Below, piece by piece: positions 1 through 7,750 of a stretch of DNA of 19,912 nt. The translations under genes and the position numbers were made by a program. This DNA is from Muribaculaceae bacterium. Lineage in GTDB: Bacteria; Bacteroidota; Bacteroidia; Bacteroidales; Muribaculaceae. The stretch lies in NCBI GenBank assembly GCA_016302215.1, contig JAEDNZ010000011.1:1-19912 (forward strand), in the 5' to 3' direction. The first letter of the stretch is position 1; each line of letters starts with the position of its first letter. The notes beneath the pieces were generated by a model. It was not told the origin of the DNA and ran no database searches. It was given only the letters and a program-made list of their open reading frames with translations.

Positions 1-818
1 GTGGTAGAGCCGGAGGACTCTACGCAGCCTACATATTCGAGCTCAAACTGCCCGCGCATGTCTTCGAAAGCTTTGCGTTTGTCGGGGTCGGGCTCGGAGG
101 CGTAGCAGTCGCGGTAGAAGATGGTGGCGATGTCGTCGTTCCACTTGAGCTGGAAGAGGTGGGTCTTGATTTTCACTTTGAAGCCTTTGATGGTTGATAC
201 CATATCGCCGACGTTGTCCATGATGTCGCCCAAAGCGCTCATTCCGGGGATAAATGAACCGGCGATGGCCCCGAAGATTTTGAGGCCGGTGCCGATGGCG
301 GCCGAAGTCTTGGCTTTGTCGCCGTATTTAATTTCGTTGACGAGGAGGAATGATTTGCCAATGAGCTGCTCACCGGCGTCGGCGAGCATGGCAACGCCGC
401 GAGGCGAGCGGGCAGCCAATTCCTTGTCGAGCTCGGAGGCGTTGTAGATGCCGCGTTCCTTGACCATGTCCATCGAGCACTCACCGGTGAGTTGGTTGCG
501 GTCAAACCATTTAGCCACCATGCGGCTGGCTATTTTGTTGGCCTCGATGAAGGTCTTGATAGAGTCGAGAAATTGGTCGGAGTTGTTGGATACGTTGATT
601 ACCTTGACGTTGAGGTCGTGGTTGTAGTATTGGTCGGGGGTGGGGATGTTGAGAAACTGCTCTTTGATTTCTTTGCCGAATTTTTGCTCGGTATGGTTAA
701 GCAGGACGCTGTAGATAGAGCTGCGGCAGTATTTAGTGTCAACGTTTTCGTATTTTTTTGCGTTGACCGACAATGCTGCCATCACCAACGCCGCCGCTAC
801 GATTATATATTTTTTCAT
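1..818 (-). CDS. Exported hypothetical protein, 3' part outside window
   Basis: I do not recognise this family. The frame is open from an ATG at 818 to the window edge, giving about 272 residues with no stop. It begins with a clear signal peptide (MKKYIIVAALVMAALSVNA), so the product is exported. Two features stand out: an early YCRSS segment near residue 30, and a Gly/Ala-rich hydrophobic stretch around residues 172-205 (AAIGTGLKIFGAIAGSFIPG) that could be an amphipathic or membrane-associating segment. The rest is mixed alpha/beta with many charged residues. It starts 64 bp after the end of the WG-repeat gene on the same strand, with no terminator-like hairpin between them, so the two are probably co-transcribed. 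The C-terminus is missing, so no catalytic motif or sorting signal can be excluded. Confidence 0.75.
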   Translation of the reverse strand, partial: MKKYIIVAAALVMAALSVNAKKYENVDTKYCRSSIYSVLLNHTEQKFGKEIKEQFLNIPTPDQYYNHDLNVKVINVSNNSDQFLDSIKTFIEANKIASRMVAKWFDRNQLTGECSMDMVKERGIYNASELDKELAARSPRGVAMLADAGEQLIGKSFLLVNEIKYGDKAKTSAAIGTGLKIFGAIAGSFIPGMSALGDIMDNVGDMVSTIKGFKVKIKTHLFQLKWNDDIATIFYRDCYASEPDPDKRKAFEDMRGQFELEYVGCVESSGST

Positions 819-882
819 GAGTTATAATCTTTAATGGAATTTTGGAATGATGGTGAGTAGAGAGTGAGTGATGGGTGGTGTG

Positions 883-2895
883 TTAGTAATCCCACATTTC
901 GTTGCTGATGACGTGTGAGAGTCGATATTTGTTGCGAGTAGGATTGCTATTGATGTTAAATCGGTAAGCGTCGATGTCGGAAATCTCGGTCGCACCGCGT
1001 GCGGTCATGTCCTGGAGGCAGTTGGTAACGATGTCTTTAGAAGACATGCGCATAGGGACCACGAGCTTGCCGTTGGTGTCAATGCAGCCGGCGAGACCCA
1101 CCTCGTCATATACCACAGCACGTCCGTCAACGAAGTTGTCGGCGTCGTAGAATGTAGGCTCGAAGGCCGCAGTGCCGTTGGCGACTTTGATGCAGCTCCA
1201 TTTGCTGCCGGTTTTAGCCCAGCAGAGCTCGGGGTTTTCTTCGGTGAATGGCTTGACGTCGTCCCAGGTGAGTTTCACGATTGGGGCATTGGCGGTGTTG
1301 ATGATGCCCCACCCGGTGTCAGATTTAACGCGTGCGGCGCCGTGGCGGAATGACGAAGCGTGGGCATACATAGGCTCGATGGCGAAGCGTCCGTCAGCGC
1401 CGAGGTATCCGTAGGGGTCTTTGTCGGTGCGTCGGGCGCAGTAGTATCCATCGCTCAGGGGCAATATCACCTCATAGCTGGGGGCCACGACTTGCGAGCC
1501 GTCGGTGGTGATGATGCCGAAGCCGCTGCCGGTCTTGACCACGTGCTTGCCGTCAGCGGCGGGCATGATCAGGTCATAAGACTGCGAGAGGACATTGCCG
1601 TTGCGGTCAATGATGTATTGCCCTTTTGTGCCTTGGATTACGGCTTTGCCGTCAATAAAAGGTGACACACCTACGGCGTACACCCACTCTTTGAGCAGGA
1701 GCTTATCGTCGGCATTGACATAGTTGACTTTGTAGCCTTTTTTGTCGGTCTTAACTACTGCAGCGAGGCCTTCGGAGGGAATGAAGGCGACATTGTATTT
1801 GCTCCACTTTACCAGCGGGCGGTCAGTGGCGACATCTACGATGCCTATCATGTCCATGCCTTTAGCTTGGATAGTCCAGGAGCCGGCGTTAGCAGACCTA
1901 AACTGTTTTCTTGATACGGCGATGAGCGTAGAGCGCGACATGTCAAGCTCGGAGAAGAGCTTCGGCTCGATAAACTTGTAGCCCAACATATTGTATGAGG
2001 GACATTCGCTCATGAGCATCAGTTGGTCTTCGGTGAGGTTTTGGCGGAGCTCATTCTCGAAGGCCTCAGTTGCTTGCTTTTGTCGCGCCATCACTTCGTC
2101 ATTGAGCTCTTCGGCGGAGCCACCGGTGAAAGCCATAGCGAACGACTTGGATGTCAACCCCTTGGTAGCGTCCTTGGCGAGCGCCTTCATGCGCTCCTTA
2201 GCTTCGGGGCTATTAGCAATCTGTGCATATACGGGATTAGCCTCGGGCACATCATACACGAAAGTGCCAATCATAGCATAATTGGGCTTCACAGCGATGC
2301 GGCCATCTCGGGTGCAGATGCCGTAAACGCCGTTTTTGAGCTCGCCGCCCTGCATTTTGCCGCCTGTAGATACCCAGCAGTATCCGAGGTCATTAAACTT
2401 GCCGATGGCGGTGTATTTACATTCGACGACGGTGCTCAGATTATTGTCGATATAGCCGTACTTATCGCCTTTCTTGACGTAGGCGAGACCGTCCTTAAAG
2501 GCACCAATCTCATTATATTCCGGCTTTAGGAGTACAGCACCGGTTGCATCAATAAAGCCATATTTGGCGTCCTTGAGCACATTGTCCTTCATGGAGCCTC
2601 CGACAGCGACCTTGCAACGGCCATTCTCCCAAGTGCCCATCTCGGAGTATTGGATTTTAATTACTTCCTTGCCGGAAGTGTCGATATAGCCCCATTTGTC
2701 GCCTTTCTTCACCTTGGCACGGCCATCAACAAAGGCCGACACCTCGGCATAGTCATACTTAATCACTACATTGCCTTGCTCATCGACATATCCCCACTTG
2801 CCCTTGGCATTTTGAGCGGGGATATACTCTTGAGCCAACAATCCCGGAGCGCCCATCAGAAGCGCAGCGGCTACGGTTAATAAGAGTTTGTTCAT
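883..2895 (-). CDS. Exported WG-repeat protein
   Basis: The 670-residue product starts with a signal peptide (MNKLLLTVAAALLMGAPGLLA, then Q) and carries many WG repeats, each a short beta unit of the form K-W/Y-G-Y-I/V-D-x-x-G followed by a hydrophobic strand. An N-terminal block has units near residues 33, 67, 111, 145 and 190. A second block has more degenerate units near 426, 458, 495, 528, 565 and 600. Between them, residues about 225-335 form a helical, charged insert with no WG motif. The last 60 residues also lack the repeat. WG-repeat proteins are common exports of Bacteroidetes; the repeats are thought to form beta folds for binding, but no substrate is known here. No T9SS tail or lipobox cysteine is seen, so a periplasmic location is my inference. 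It lies upstream of, and probably in an operon with, the unrecognised exported protein at 1-818. Confidence 0.88.
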   Translation of the reverse strand: MNKLLLTVAAALLMGAPGLLAQEYIPAQNAKGKWGYVDEQGNVVIKYDYAEVSAFVDGRAKVKKGDKWGYIDTSGKEVIKIQYSEMGTWENGRCKVAVGGSMKDNVLKDAKYGFIDATGAVLLKPEYNEIGAFKDGLAYVKKGDKYGYIDNNLSTVVECKYTAIGKFNDLGYCWVSTGGKMQGGELKNGVYGICTRDGRIAVKPNYAMIGTFVYDVPEANPVYAQIANSPEAKERMKALAKDATKGLTSKSFAMAFTGGSAEELNDEVMARQKQATEAFENELRQNLTEDQLMLMSECPSYNMLGYKFIEPKLFSELDMSRSTLIAVSRKQFRSANAGSWTIQAKGMDMIGIVDVATDRPLVKWSKYNVAFIPSEGLAAVVKTDKKGYKVNYVNADDKLLLKEWVYAVGVSPFIDGKAVIQGTKGQYIIDRNGNVLSQSYDLIMPAADGKHVVKTGSGFGIITTDGSQVVAPSYEVILPLSDGYYCARRTDKDPYGYLGADGRFAIEPMYAHASSFRHGAARVKSDTGWGIINTANAPIVKLTWDDVKPFTEENPELCWAKTGSKWSCIKVANGTAAFEPTFYDADNFVDGRAVVYDEVGLAGCIDTNGKLVVPMRMSSKDIVTNCLQDMTARGATEISDIDAYRFNINSNPTRNKYRLSHVISNEMWDY

Positions 2896-3026
2896 TGTAA
2901 TTTATTTATAGGTAATATGATGCAAGAGAGGTGGCGCCGCAGCGGGGCGCACGTATTAGGATTGGTAATGATGGTATCAGATTGCGTATCAACTGACGTT
3001 TTTGCTTTTCCCTTAATCGTTCATTA

Positions 3027-3034
3027 CAAAATTA
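3027..3034 (-). promoter_or_regulatory. Possible -7 box for the WG-repeat operon
   Basis: On the minus strand the sequence reads TAATTTTG, matching the Bacteroidetes -7 consensus TAnnTTTG, in an AT-rich stretch about 130 bp upstream of the ATG at 2895. No TTG lies at the usual 19-21 bp upstream, so this is a half-match only. Confidence 0.3.
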
Positions 3035-3116
3035 TACAATTTCGGCAATTTGTTATTATAAAATAACAAAAATGCGCCTTCGAATTAACCATAATTAATA
3101 ATTGAGGAGGCGATTT

Positions 3117-3275
3117 GTGAAATTACGTTTACTTTTGGCAGCGTTATATCTGCCAATAGTTTGTTATTACTGGTCGCTAAACTTTTTGGAGGCAGATGAA
3201 AAAACAGATCGTGCGCCAAATCAGCAGTGCTTGAGGCTTAATATGTTGCCGCCTTCAAGTTTTAGCGGACAGTAA
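3117..3275 (+). CDS. Possible 52-residue membrane/exported peptide
   Basis: A GTG at 3117 opens a 52-codon frame ending in TAA at 3273-3275. An AGGAGG sequence lies 6 bp before the GTG. The N-terminus looks like a signal or membrane anchor (MKLRLLLAALYLPIVCYYW) followed by a charged part and a tail ending PSSFSGQ. Against it: the whole C-terminal two thirds lies inside the inverted-repeat element, the tail is dictated by the repeat arm, and Bacteroidetes rarely depend on Shine-Dalgarno sites. It may be a chance frame or the remnant of something carried by the element. Confidence 0.2.
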   Translation: MKLRLLLAALYLPIVCYYWSLNFLEADEKTDRAPNQQCLRLNMLPPSSFSGQ

Positions 3276-3278
3276 TAA
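3164..3278. repeat. MITE-like element with imperfect terminal inverted repeats
   Basis: The left end (3164-3195) reads TTATTACTGGTCGCTAAAC and onward. The reverse complement of the right end (3245-3278) reads TTATTACTGTCCGCTAAAAC and onward. The two arms match over about 32 positions with a few substitutions and one gap, and they enclose a 49-bp spacer. Outward-facing repeats of this length and spacing resemble the ends of an insertion sequence or a miniature derivative of one. There is no transposase, and I cannot define a clean target duplication because the flanks are AT-rich. A large RNA hairpin is the alternative explanation. Confidence 0.55.
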
Positions 3279-3328
3279 AAAATTTTTTGAAAAAAAGGGG
3301 CGCCGGTGAGCGGTATTTCAAAAATTCT

Positions 3329-3342
3329 CGCTAAATTTAGCG
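3329..3342. promoter_or_regulatory. 14-bp perfect palindrome upstream of ald
   Basis: CGCTAAATTTAGCG is a perfect palindrome 81 bp before the ald start. A dimeric regulator could bind it, but no regulator can be named. Its half-site CGCTAAA also occurs in both arms of the inverted-repeat element 50-165 bp upstream. Confidence 0.35.
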
Positions 3343-3422
3343 CGGAAAAAATCCTGCGGGATTTAACGCCAAATATATAATTATCTTATCTATCAACTAA
3401 CCACTTAAATCTACTTATCACC

Positions 3423-4529
3423 ATGATTATCGGCGTACCAAAAGAAATCAAAAACAACGAAAACCGCGTAGCTGTGACGCCCTCGGGAGTCAAGGAGTTA
3501 GTGGCCCACGGCCACAAGGTGTATGTGCAAGCCACCGCAGGCAGCGGCAGCGGCTTCAGCGATGACGACTACGTCAAAGCCGGAGCCACTATACTGCCCA
3601 CCATCGAGGATACCTATGCTATCGCCGAGATGATAATAAAGGTCAAAGAGCCTATCGAGCCGGAGTATAAGCTCGTGGGCAAAGGGCAGCTGCTCTTCAC
3701 CTACTTTCACTTTGCCAGCGACCGCGAGCTCACCGATGCTATGCTCGCCTCCGGCGCCACGTGCATCGCCTACGAGACCATACGCGACCGCCAGGGTCGT
3801 CTGCCGCTGCTCGTGCCCATGAGCGAGGTGGCCGGCCGCATGTCGGTGCAGGAGGGTGCTCGCTTTTTGGAGCGTCCGCAGGGCGGCAAAGGTATCTTGA
3901 TGGGCGGTGTGCCGGGTGTCAAGCCCGCTAAGGTGCTCGTGCTCGGCGGCGGCGTAGTCGGCAGCAATGCCGCTCGCATGGCGGCCGGCTTGGGAGCCGA
4001 TGTCACCATCACTGATATCTCGCTGCCCACGCTGCGCCATCTGGCCGAGGTGATGCCCTCCAATGTCAAGACGCTCTACTCCTCGCGCCATAACATCGAG
4101 GCTGAGCTGCCTACCACAGACCTGGTCATCGGCTCGGTGCTGATTCCCGGCGCCAAGACACCGCATCTGATTACGCGCGATATGCTGCCGCTGATGAAGG
4201 CCGGCACTGTGCTCGTCGATGTGGCCATAGACCAGGGCGGCTCTTTCGAGACATCACACCCCACCACTCACTCTGACCCCGTATATACCGTTGATGGCAT
4301 CGTGCACTATGCCGTGGCCAATATCCCCGGCGCTGTGCCCTACACCTCCACTCTGGCGCTCACCAATGCCACCTTGCCCTACGCTCTGCGCCTCGCCGAC
4401 AAGGGCTGGAAGGAGGCATGCCGCGCTGACGACGGCCTCGCTCAAGGTGTCAACGTGGTCGATGGCAAAATCCACTTCAAGGGCGTAGCCGAGGCATGGG
4501 ACCTGCCCTACACCCCGCTGGCCCTCTGA
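3423..4529 (+). CDS. ald: Alanine dehydrogenase
   Basis: This enzyme catalyses NAD-dependent oxidative deamination of L-alanine to pyruvate and ammonia, or the reverse, in the cytoplasm (EC 1.4.1.1). The 368 residues match the usual family length of about 370. The N-terminus (MIIGVPKEIKNNENRVA) is the family signature. Visible active-site residues are R15, K75 (VKEP), H96 (TYFHFASD) and D270 (VAIDQGG), at the positions expected from characterised homologues. The Rossmann segment has G175-G-G-V-V-G180, and D198 is the likely NAD ribose ligand. The C-terminal block AVANIPGAVPYTST is also characteristic. The start is the first ATG and begins exactly at the conserved N-terminus. It stands alone upstream, separated from efp by 228 bp. 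It could use alanine as a nitrogen or carbon source, or assimilate ammonia; the direction cannot be told from sequence. Confidence 0.97.
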   Translation: MIIGVPKEIKNNENRVAVTPSGVKELVAHGHKVYVQATAGSGSGFSDDDYVKAGATILPTIEDTYAIAEMIIKVKEPIEPEYKLVGKGQLLFTYFHFASDRELTDAMLASGATCIAYETIRDRQGRLPLLVPMSEVAGRMSVQEGARFLERPQGGKGILMGGVPGVKPAKVLVLGGGVVGSNAARMAAGLGADVTITDISLPTLRHLAEVMPSNVKTLYSSRHNIEAELPTTDLVIGSVLIPGAKTPHLITRDMLPLMKAGTVLVDVAIDQGGSFETSHPTTHSDPVYTVDGIVHYAVANIPGAVPYTSTLALTNATLPYALRLADKGWKEACRADDGLAQGVNVVDGKIHFKGVAEAWDLPYTPLAL

Positions 4530-4543
4530 CACCCCGCCCACCC

Positions 4544-4562
4544 CGGCGGCATAGCGCCGCCG
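4544..4562 (+). terminator. GC-rich hairpin after ald, weak terminator candidate
   Basis: CGGCGGC pairs with GCCGCCG around a 5-nt loop just after the ald stop. A T5 run follows only at 4572-4576, nine bases later, so intrinsic termination would be inefficient. Confidence 0.35.
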
Positions 4563-4571
4563 CTCACATAG

Positions 4572-4627
4572 TTTTTGCCCGCCTCGCCGGCCGCCCTGAT
4601 GGTAGCGCCCGCGCAGGTGGGCAAAAA
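4572..4627. repeat. Inverted repeat upstream of efp promoter
   Basis: TTTTTGCCCGCC (4572-4583) pairs with GGTGGGCAAAAA (4616-4627) over 12 positions with one G-T pair, enclosing a GC-rich 32-nt loop. It lies about 40 bp before the efp -7 box. The U-rich arm comes first, so it is not a standard intrinsic terminator. Confidence 0.45.
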
Positions 4628-4667
4628 TTATTTGGCTAATAACGTGTGAGATAAGTGAAAATTTTTG

Positions 4668-4675
4668 TAACTTTG
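4668..4675 (+). promoter_or_regulatory. -7 box of efp promoter
   Basis: TAACTTTG fits TAnnTTTG, 82 bp before the efp ATG. No TTG lies at 19-21 bp upstream (the region reads GTGTG), so the -33 element is weak. Confidence 0.55.
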
Positions 4676-4757
4676 TGGTCTCAAAAGAGAGCAGCTCGGC
4701 GGGTGTCGGGTATATTGCATTGATTATCAATAATTAAGCAACATCATATAGTAATTT

Positions 4758-5324
4758 ATGGCAACAACAGCTGATTTCAAAAACGGCATGTGCCTCGAAA
4801 TCGACGGCAACTTCTTCTTCATCGTGGAGTTCTTACATGTAAAGCCCGGCAAAGGCCCGGCTTTCGTGCGTACCAAGCTCAAAAACGTCAAAACCGGTCG
4901 TATCATCGACAAGACGTGGAACTCCGGCGTAAAGGTCGAGGAAGTGCGCATCGAGCGTCGTCCCTATCAGTTCCTCTACAAGGACGATATGGGCTACAAC
5001 TTCATGCACACCGAGACTTTTGAGCAAGTATCAATCCCCGGCGAGCAAATCGAAGGCGTCAAATTCCTCAAGGAAGGCGACATCTGCGAGGCCAACGTGC
5101 ACGCAGCCTCTGACACCATCCTCACCTGCGAGATGCCTACCAGCGTAGTGCTCGAGATTACCTATACCGAGCCCGGTATCAAAGGAGACACCGCCACTAA
5201 CACCCTCAAGCCCGCAACCGTAGAGACCGGCGCCGAGGTGCGTGTGCCCCTGTTCTGCAACATCGGCGACAAGGTGCGCATCGACACGCGCGATGGCTCA
5301 TACGTAGAGCGCATCAAGCAATAA
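4758..5324 (+). CDS. efp: Elongation factor P
   Basis: EF-P binds the ribosome next to the P-site tRNA and relieves stalling at consecutive prolines. The 188-residue length is typical, with three beta-barrel domains: KOW-like domain I (about 1-63), domain II (about 64-128) and domain III (about 129-188) with a C-terminal segment ending GDKVRIDTRDGSYVERIKQ. The loop residue that is post-translationally modified in other bacteria is a lysine here, K32 in the motif KPGKGPAF. No modification gene (epmA/epmB, earP or a deoxyhypusine synthase-like gene) is visible in this window, so its modification state is unknown. The ATG at 4758 is the only sensible start (MATTADFKNGM). It is followed by a strong terminator, so it is probably a single-gene transcript. 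Confidence 0.97.
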   Translation: MATTADFKNGMCLEIDGNFFFIVEFLHVKPGKGPAFVRTKLKNVKTGRIIDKTWNSGVKVEEVRIERRPYQFLYKDDMGYNFMHTETFEQVSIPGEQIEGVKFLKEGDICEANVHAASDTILTCEMPTSVVLEITYTEPGIKGDTATNTLKPATVETGAEVRVPLFCNIGDKVRIDTRDGSYVERIKQ

Positions 5325-5386
5325 TCAGACATTTGAGTTAAGAGCGCTGTGCGTGATGCATAGCTCTCAGTTTGTACATAAGCAAG

Positions 5387-5423
5387 AGCCGCGCTCCCTG
5401 ACATCAGGGGCGCGGCTATTTTT
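5387..5423 (+). terminator. Rho-independent terminator of efp
   Basis: AGCCGCGC-T-CCCTG pairs with CAGGGGCGCGGCT: a 13-bp stem with one bulged T and a four-base ACAT loop, followed by A then TTTTT. It sits 62 bp after the efp stop. No U tract exists on the other strand, so it does not serve the convergent tkt gene. Confidence 0.9.
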
Positions 5424-5486
5424 GTGTGCGTGTAATCAGCGTGATGTCAATTAGGCCTGATTAGTCTAATTGGAGGGTGGCGGGCG

Positions 5487-7514
5487 CTATTTCAGCAGGG
5501 CGAGCACTCGGCTGAGGATATTGTCAGTGGTGAAGCCGAATTTCTCGTCGAGCACCTTGTAGGGGGCTGAGGCGCCAAAGCGAGTCATGCCGTAAATCTC
5601 GCCGTCAAAGCCGCGAATGGCGCGCAGCGTTGATGGCAGGCCGGCGGTTAGGCCGAAGTGGGGCACACCGGCGAGCAGTATCTCGCGGCGGTAGCTCTCG
5701 CTCTGCTCGTTGAAGAGGCCTATCGAGGGCATCGACACCACGCGCGATGCTATACCTTGAGCCTCAAGACGCTCAGCCACGGAGCATAGCAGCGACACCT
5801 CTGAGCCGTTGGCCACGAGCACTACACGCGGCTCGGGGCTGTCAAGCACCACATATCCGCCGCGGCGCATCTGCTGCGCCTCGGCATATCGGTTGCCGCT
5901 GCGTGCGGGCAGGTCGGGGATATCCTGGCGTGTGAGCACCAGAGCTGTGGGGGTGGCATCGTTGGCCATAGCCATGTCCCACGCTACGGTGGTCTCGGCG
6001 GCGTCGGCGGGGCGCAGCGCCAGCAGCGAGGGGCGCCCTGAGAAGTTGTGCACCTCTTCGAGCAGTCGCAGCTGAGCCTCTTGCTCTATGGGCTCGTGAG
6101 TGGGGCCGTCTTCGCCCACGCGGAAGGAGTCGTGAGTCCACACATACTTCACCGGCAGCTCCATGAGCGCTGCCATGCGCATAGCGGGCTTCATATAGTC
6201 AGAGAATACAAAGAATGTGGCGCATGCGGCGTGCATGCCTCCGTGCAGCACTATGCCGTTGGCGATGGCGGCCATCGTCAGCTCAGCCACGCCGGCGTGG
6301 AGAAAGGCGCCGCTGAAGTCGCCGTGGACCAGCGCACCGGTCTTTTTAAGGAAGGCATCGGTCTTGTCGCTGTTGGCCAGGTCGGCTGACGACACTATCA
6401 TATTTCCCACCTTCTCGCCCAGCACGGCGAGCACGTCGGCCGAGGCGGTGCGAGTGGCGCAGCCGGGCTTGTGGGTGATAGCCTCATAGTCAATCTCGGG
6501 GAGACGGCAGGCGAGGTAGTCCTCGAGGGTGCGTGCCTCGTCGGGGTTGGCGGCGGCCCAGGCGCGATGAGCGGCGCGGCGCTCAGCCACGATGGCGCGC
6601 AGCTGCTGCTCGCGCTCGGCGTAGAGCGCCTTGACATCGTCAAAGATTACAAACGGATTGTCGGGGTTGCCGCCCAGGTTGGCTATGGTGCGGCGATAGT
6701 CGGCGCCTGACTTGCTCAGGGGCTGGCCGTGGGTAGAGCATTGGCCTTCAAATGAGGCTCCATCGGCGCTCACGGCGCCCTTGCCCATGGCGGTGTGGCC
6801 TATGATGAGCGTGGGGCGCTCCTTCTCGGCGATTGCGGCACGCAGAGCCTCGGCGATGGCCGTGGCGTCGTTGCCGTCTATTTCGAGCACATTCCAGTGC
6901 CAGGCGCGGTATTTGGCGGCGTAGTCTTCGGTATCTACGGCATCTACGTCAGTAGAGAGCTGCACGCCGTTGCTGTCAAAAAACATTATCAGGTTAGAGA
7001 GACCCAGGTATCCGGCTATGCGCCCTGCGCCTTGCGATATCTCCTCCTGTATGCCGCCGTCAGAGATGAAGGCGTAGGTCTTATGAGCGAGAGTCTCGCC
7101 AAAGCGCGCTGCCATGAAGCGCTCGGCGATGGCGGCTCCCACAGCCATAGCGTGGCCTTGACCCAGCGGGCCCGATGTGTTCTCTATGCCTCGGCGCTTA
7201 TCCACCTCGGGGTGGCCCGGCGTGACGCTGCCCCATTGGCGCAGCTGCTGTAGCTCCTCCAGGCTATACTTGCCCGTGAGTGCGAGCACGCCATAGAGCA
7301 TCGGCGACATGTGGCCCGGGTCCAGAAAGAAACGGTCGCGGCCGGGCCATGTGGCATCGTCAGGGTCTGTGACCAAAAACTGAGAGTAGAGTACATTCAC
7401 AAAGTCGGCTCCGCCCATAGCTCCGCCCGGGTGCCCCGAGCGGGCCTTCTCGACCATCGCGGCGGCAAGGATGCGGATATTGTCTGACGCGTGATCTACG
7501 GCTTGTTTGTTCAT
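5487..7514 (-). CDS. tkt: Transketolase
   Basis: Transketolase moves two-carbon ketol units between sugar phosphates in the non-oxidative pentose phosphate pathway, using thiamine diphosphate and Mg (EC 2.2.1.1). The 675 residues match the family. The N-terminal cofactor domain shows SGHPGGAMGGAD (H28), FLDPGHMSPMLY (H68), GPLGQGHAMAVG (115-126) and the ThDP-binding segment from SDGG (151-154) to N182. The usual GDGC is SDGG here, a substitution in a motif position that tolerates variation. The pyrimidine domain is recognisable by GVAELTMAAIANGI, GGMHAACATFFVFSDY and THDSFRVGEDGPTHEP. The C-terminal domain follows. The frame starts at the conserved N-terminus MNKQAVDHASDNIRILAA. It has its own promoter 50 bp upstream and converges on efp. 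No rpe or rpiB is adjacent. Confidence 0.96.
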   Translation of the reverse strand: MNKQAVDHASDNIRILAAAMVEKARSGHPGGAMGGADFVNVLYSQFLVTDPDDATWPGRDRFFLDPGHMSPMLYGVLALTGKYSLEELQQLRQWGSVTPGHPEVDKRRGIENTSGPLGQGHAMAVGAAIAERFMAARFGETLAHKTYAFISDGGIQEEISQGAGRIAGYLGLSNLIMFFDSNGVQLSTDVDAVDTEDYAAKYRAWHWNVLEIDGNDATAIAEALRAAIAEKERPTLIIGHTAMGKGAVSADGASFEGQCSTHGQPLSKSGADYRRTIANLGGNPDNPFVIFDDVKALYAEREQQLRAIVAERRAAHRAWAAANPDEARTLEDYLACRLPEIDYEAITHKPGCATRTASADVLAVLGEKVGNMIVSSADLANSDKTDAFLKKTGALVHGDFSGAFLHAGVAELTMAAIANGIVLHGGMHAACATFFVFSDYMKPAMRMAALMELPVKYVWTHDSFRVGEDGPTHEPIEQEAQLRLLEEVHNFSGRPSLLALRPADAAETTVAWDMAMANDATPTALVLTRQDIPDLPARSGNRYAEAQQMRRGGYVVLDSPEPRVVLVANGSEVSLLCSVAERLEAQGIASRVVSMPSIGLFNEQSESYRREILLAGVPHFGLTAGLPSTLRAIRGFDGEIYGMTRFGASAPYKVLDEKFGFTTDNILSRVLALLK

Positions 7515-7563
7515 AACGCTGGTGATAGATTATGTAGTGAGGTATGATTTTGTTTTCTTTCCC

Positions 7564-7594
7564 CAAAAGTACTACAAAAAATCCACCCCACCAA
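7564..7594 (-). promoter_or_regulatory. tkt promoter
   Basis: On the minus strand a TTG (7592-7594) is followed by 20 bp and then TACTTTTG (7564-7571), matching the Bacteroidetes -33/-7 pattern. The expected transcript start near 7556 gives a leader of about 40 nt. Confidence 0.8.
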
Positions 7595-7661
7595 TTTTTT
7601 ACCCCCAAAAAGTGCACATTCAAAAAAATCGATGCGATGCTATTGTGGGCAAGGTTAAGGC

Positions 7662-7693
7662 GGAGTCCTCGGAGTGCTCTGAGTACTCCGAGG
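7662..7693. repeat. 9-bp tandem repeat GGAGTNCTC and hairpin
   Basis: Three consecutive 9-mers read GGAGTCCTC, GGAGTGCTC and TGAGTACTC, and CGAGG follows. Within this, CCTCGGAGT (7667-7675) and ACTCCGAGG (7685-7693) form a perfect 9-bp inverted repeat around a 9-nt loop. Confidence 0.7.
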
Positions 7694-7750
7694 TGCGTGG
7701 GTAGCTATACAAGCTGCGTTGTTAGCCTTGCTGGCTGCGCCTGATGTGTT

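Larger units (their letters stand above)
2896..3422. other. 527-bp intergenic region with inverted-repeat element
   Basis: This divergent gap separates the minus-strand WG-repeat gene from ald. It is AT-rich compared with the flanking genes. It holds a possible -7 box (3027-3034, minus), an imperfect inverted-repeat element (3164-3278), a weak small ORF overlapping that element (3117-3275) and a perfect 14-bp palindrome (3329-3342). I could not find a good TTG-N20-TAnnTTTG promoter facing ald. Confidence 0.6.

Noticed and set aside
3498..4166. 222-codon minus-strand frame opposite ald
   Set aside because: It is His/Gly/Ala-rich and antisense to a fully conserved alanine dehydrogenase.
5448..5472. 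CAATTAG/CTAATTG inverted repeat between efp and tkt as a tkt terminator
   Set aside because: The stem is 7 bp and AT-rich, with no U tract following on the minus strand.
7360..7623. 87-codon minus-strand frame over the tkt promoter and start
   Set aside because: It runs out of frame into tkt and covers a well-formed promoter.
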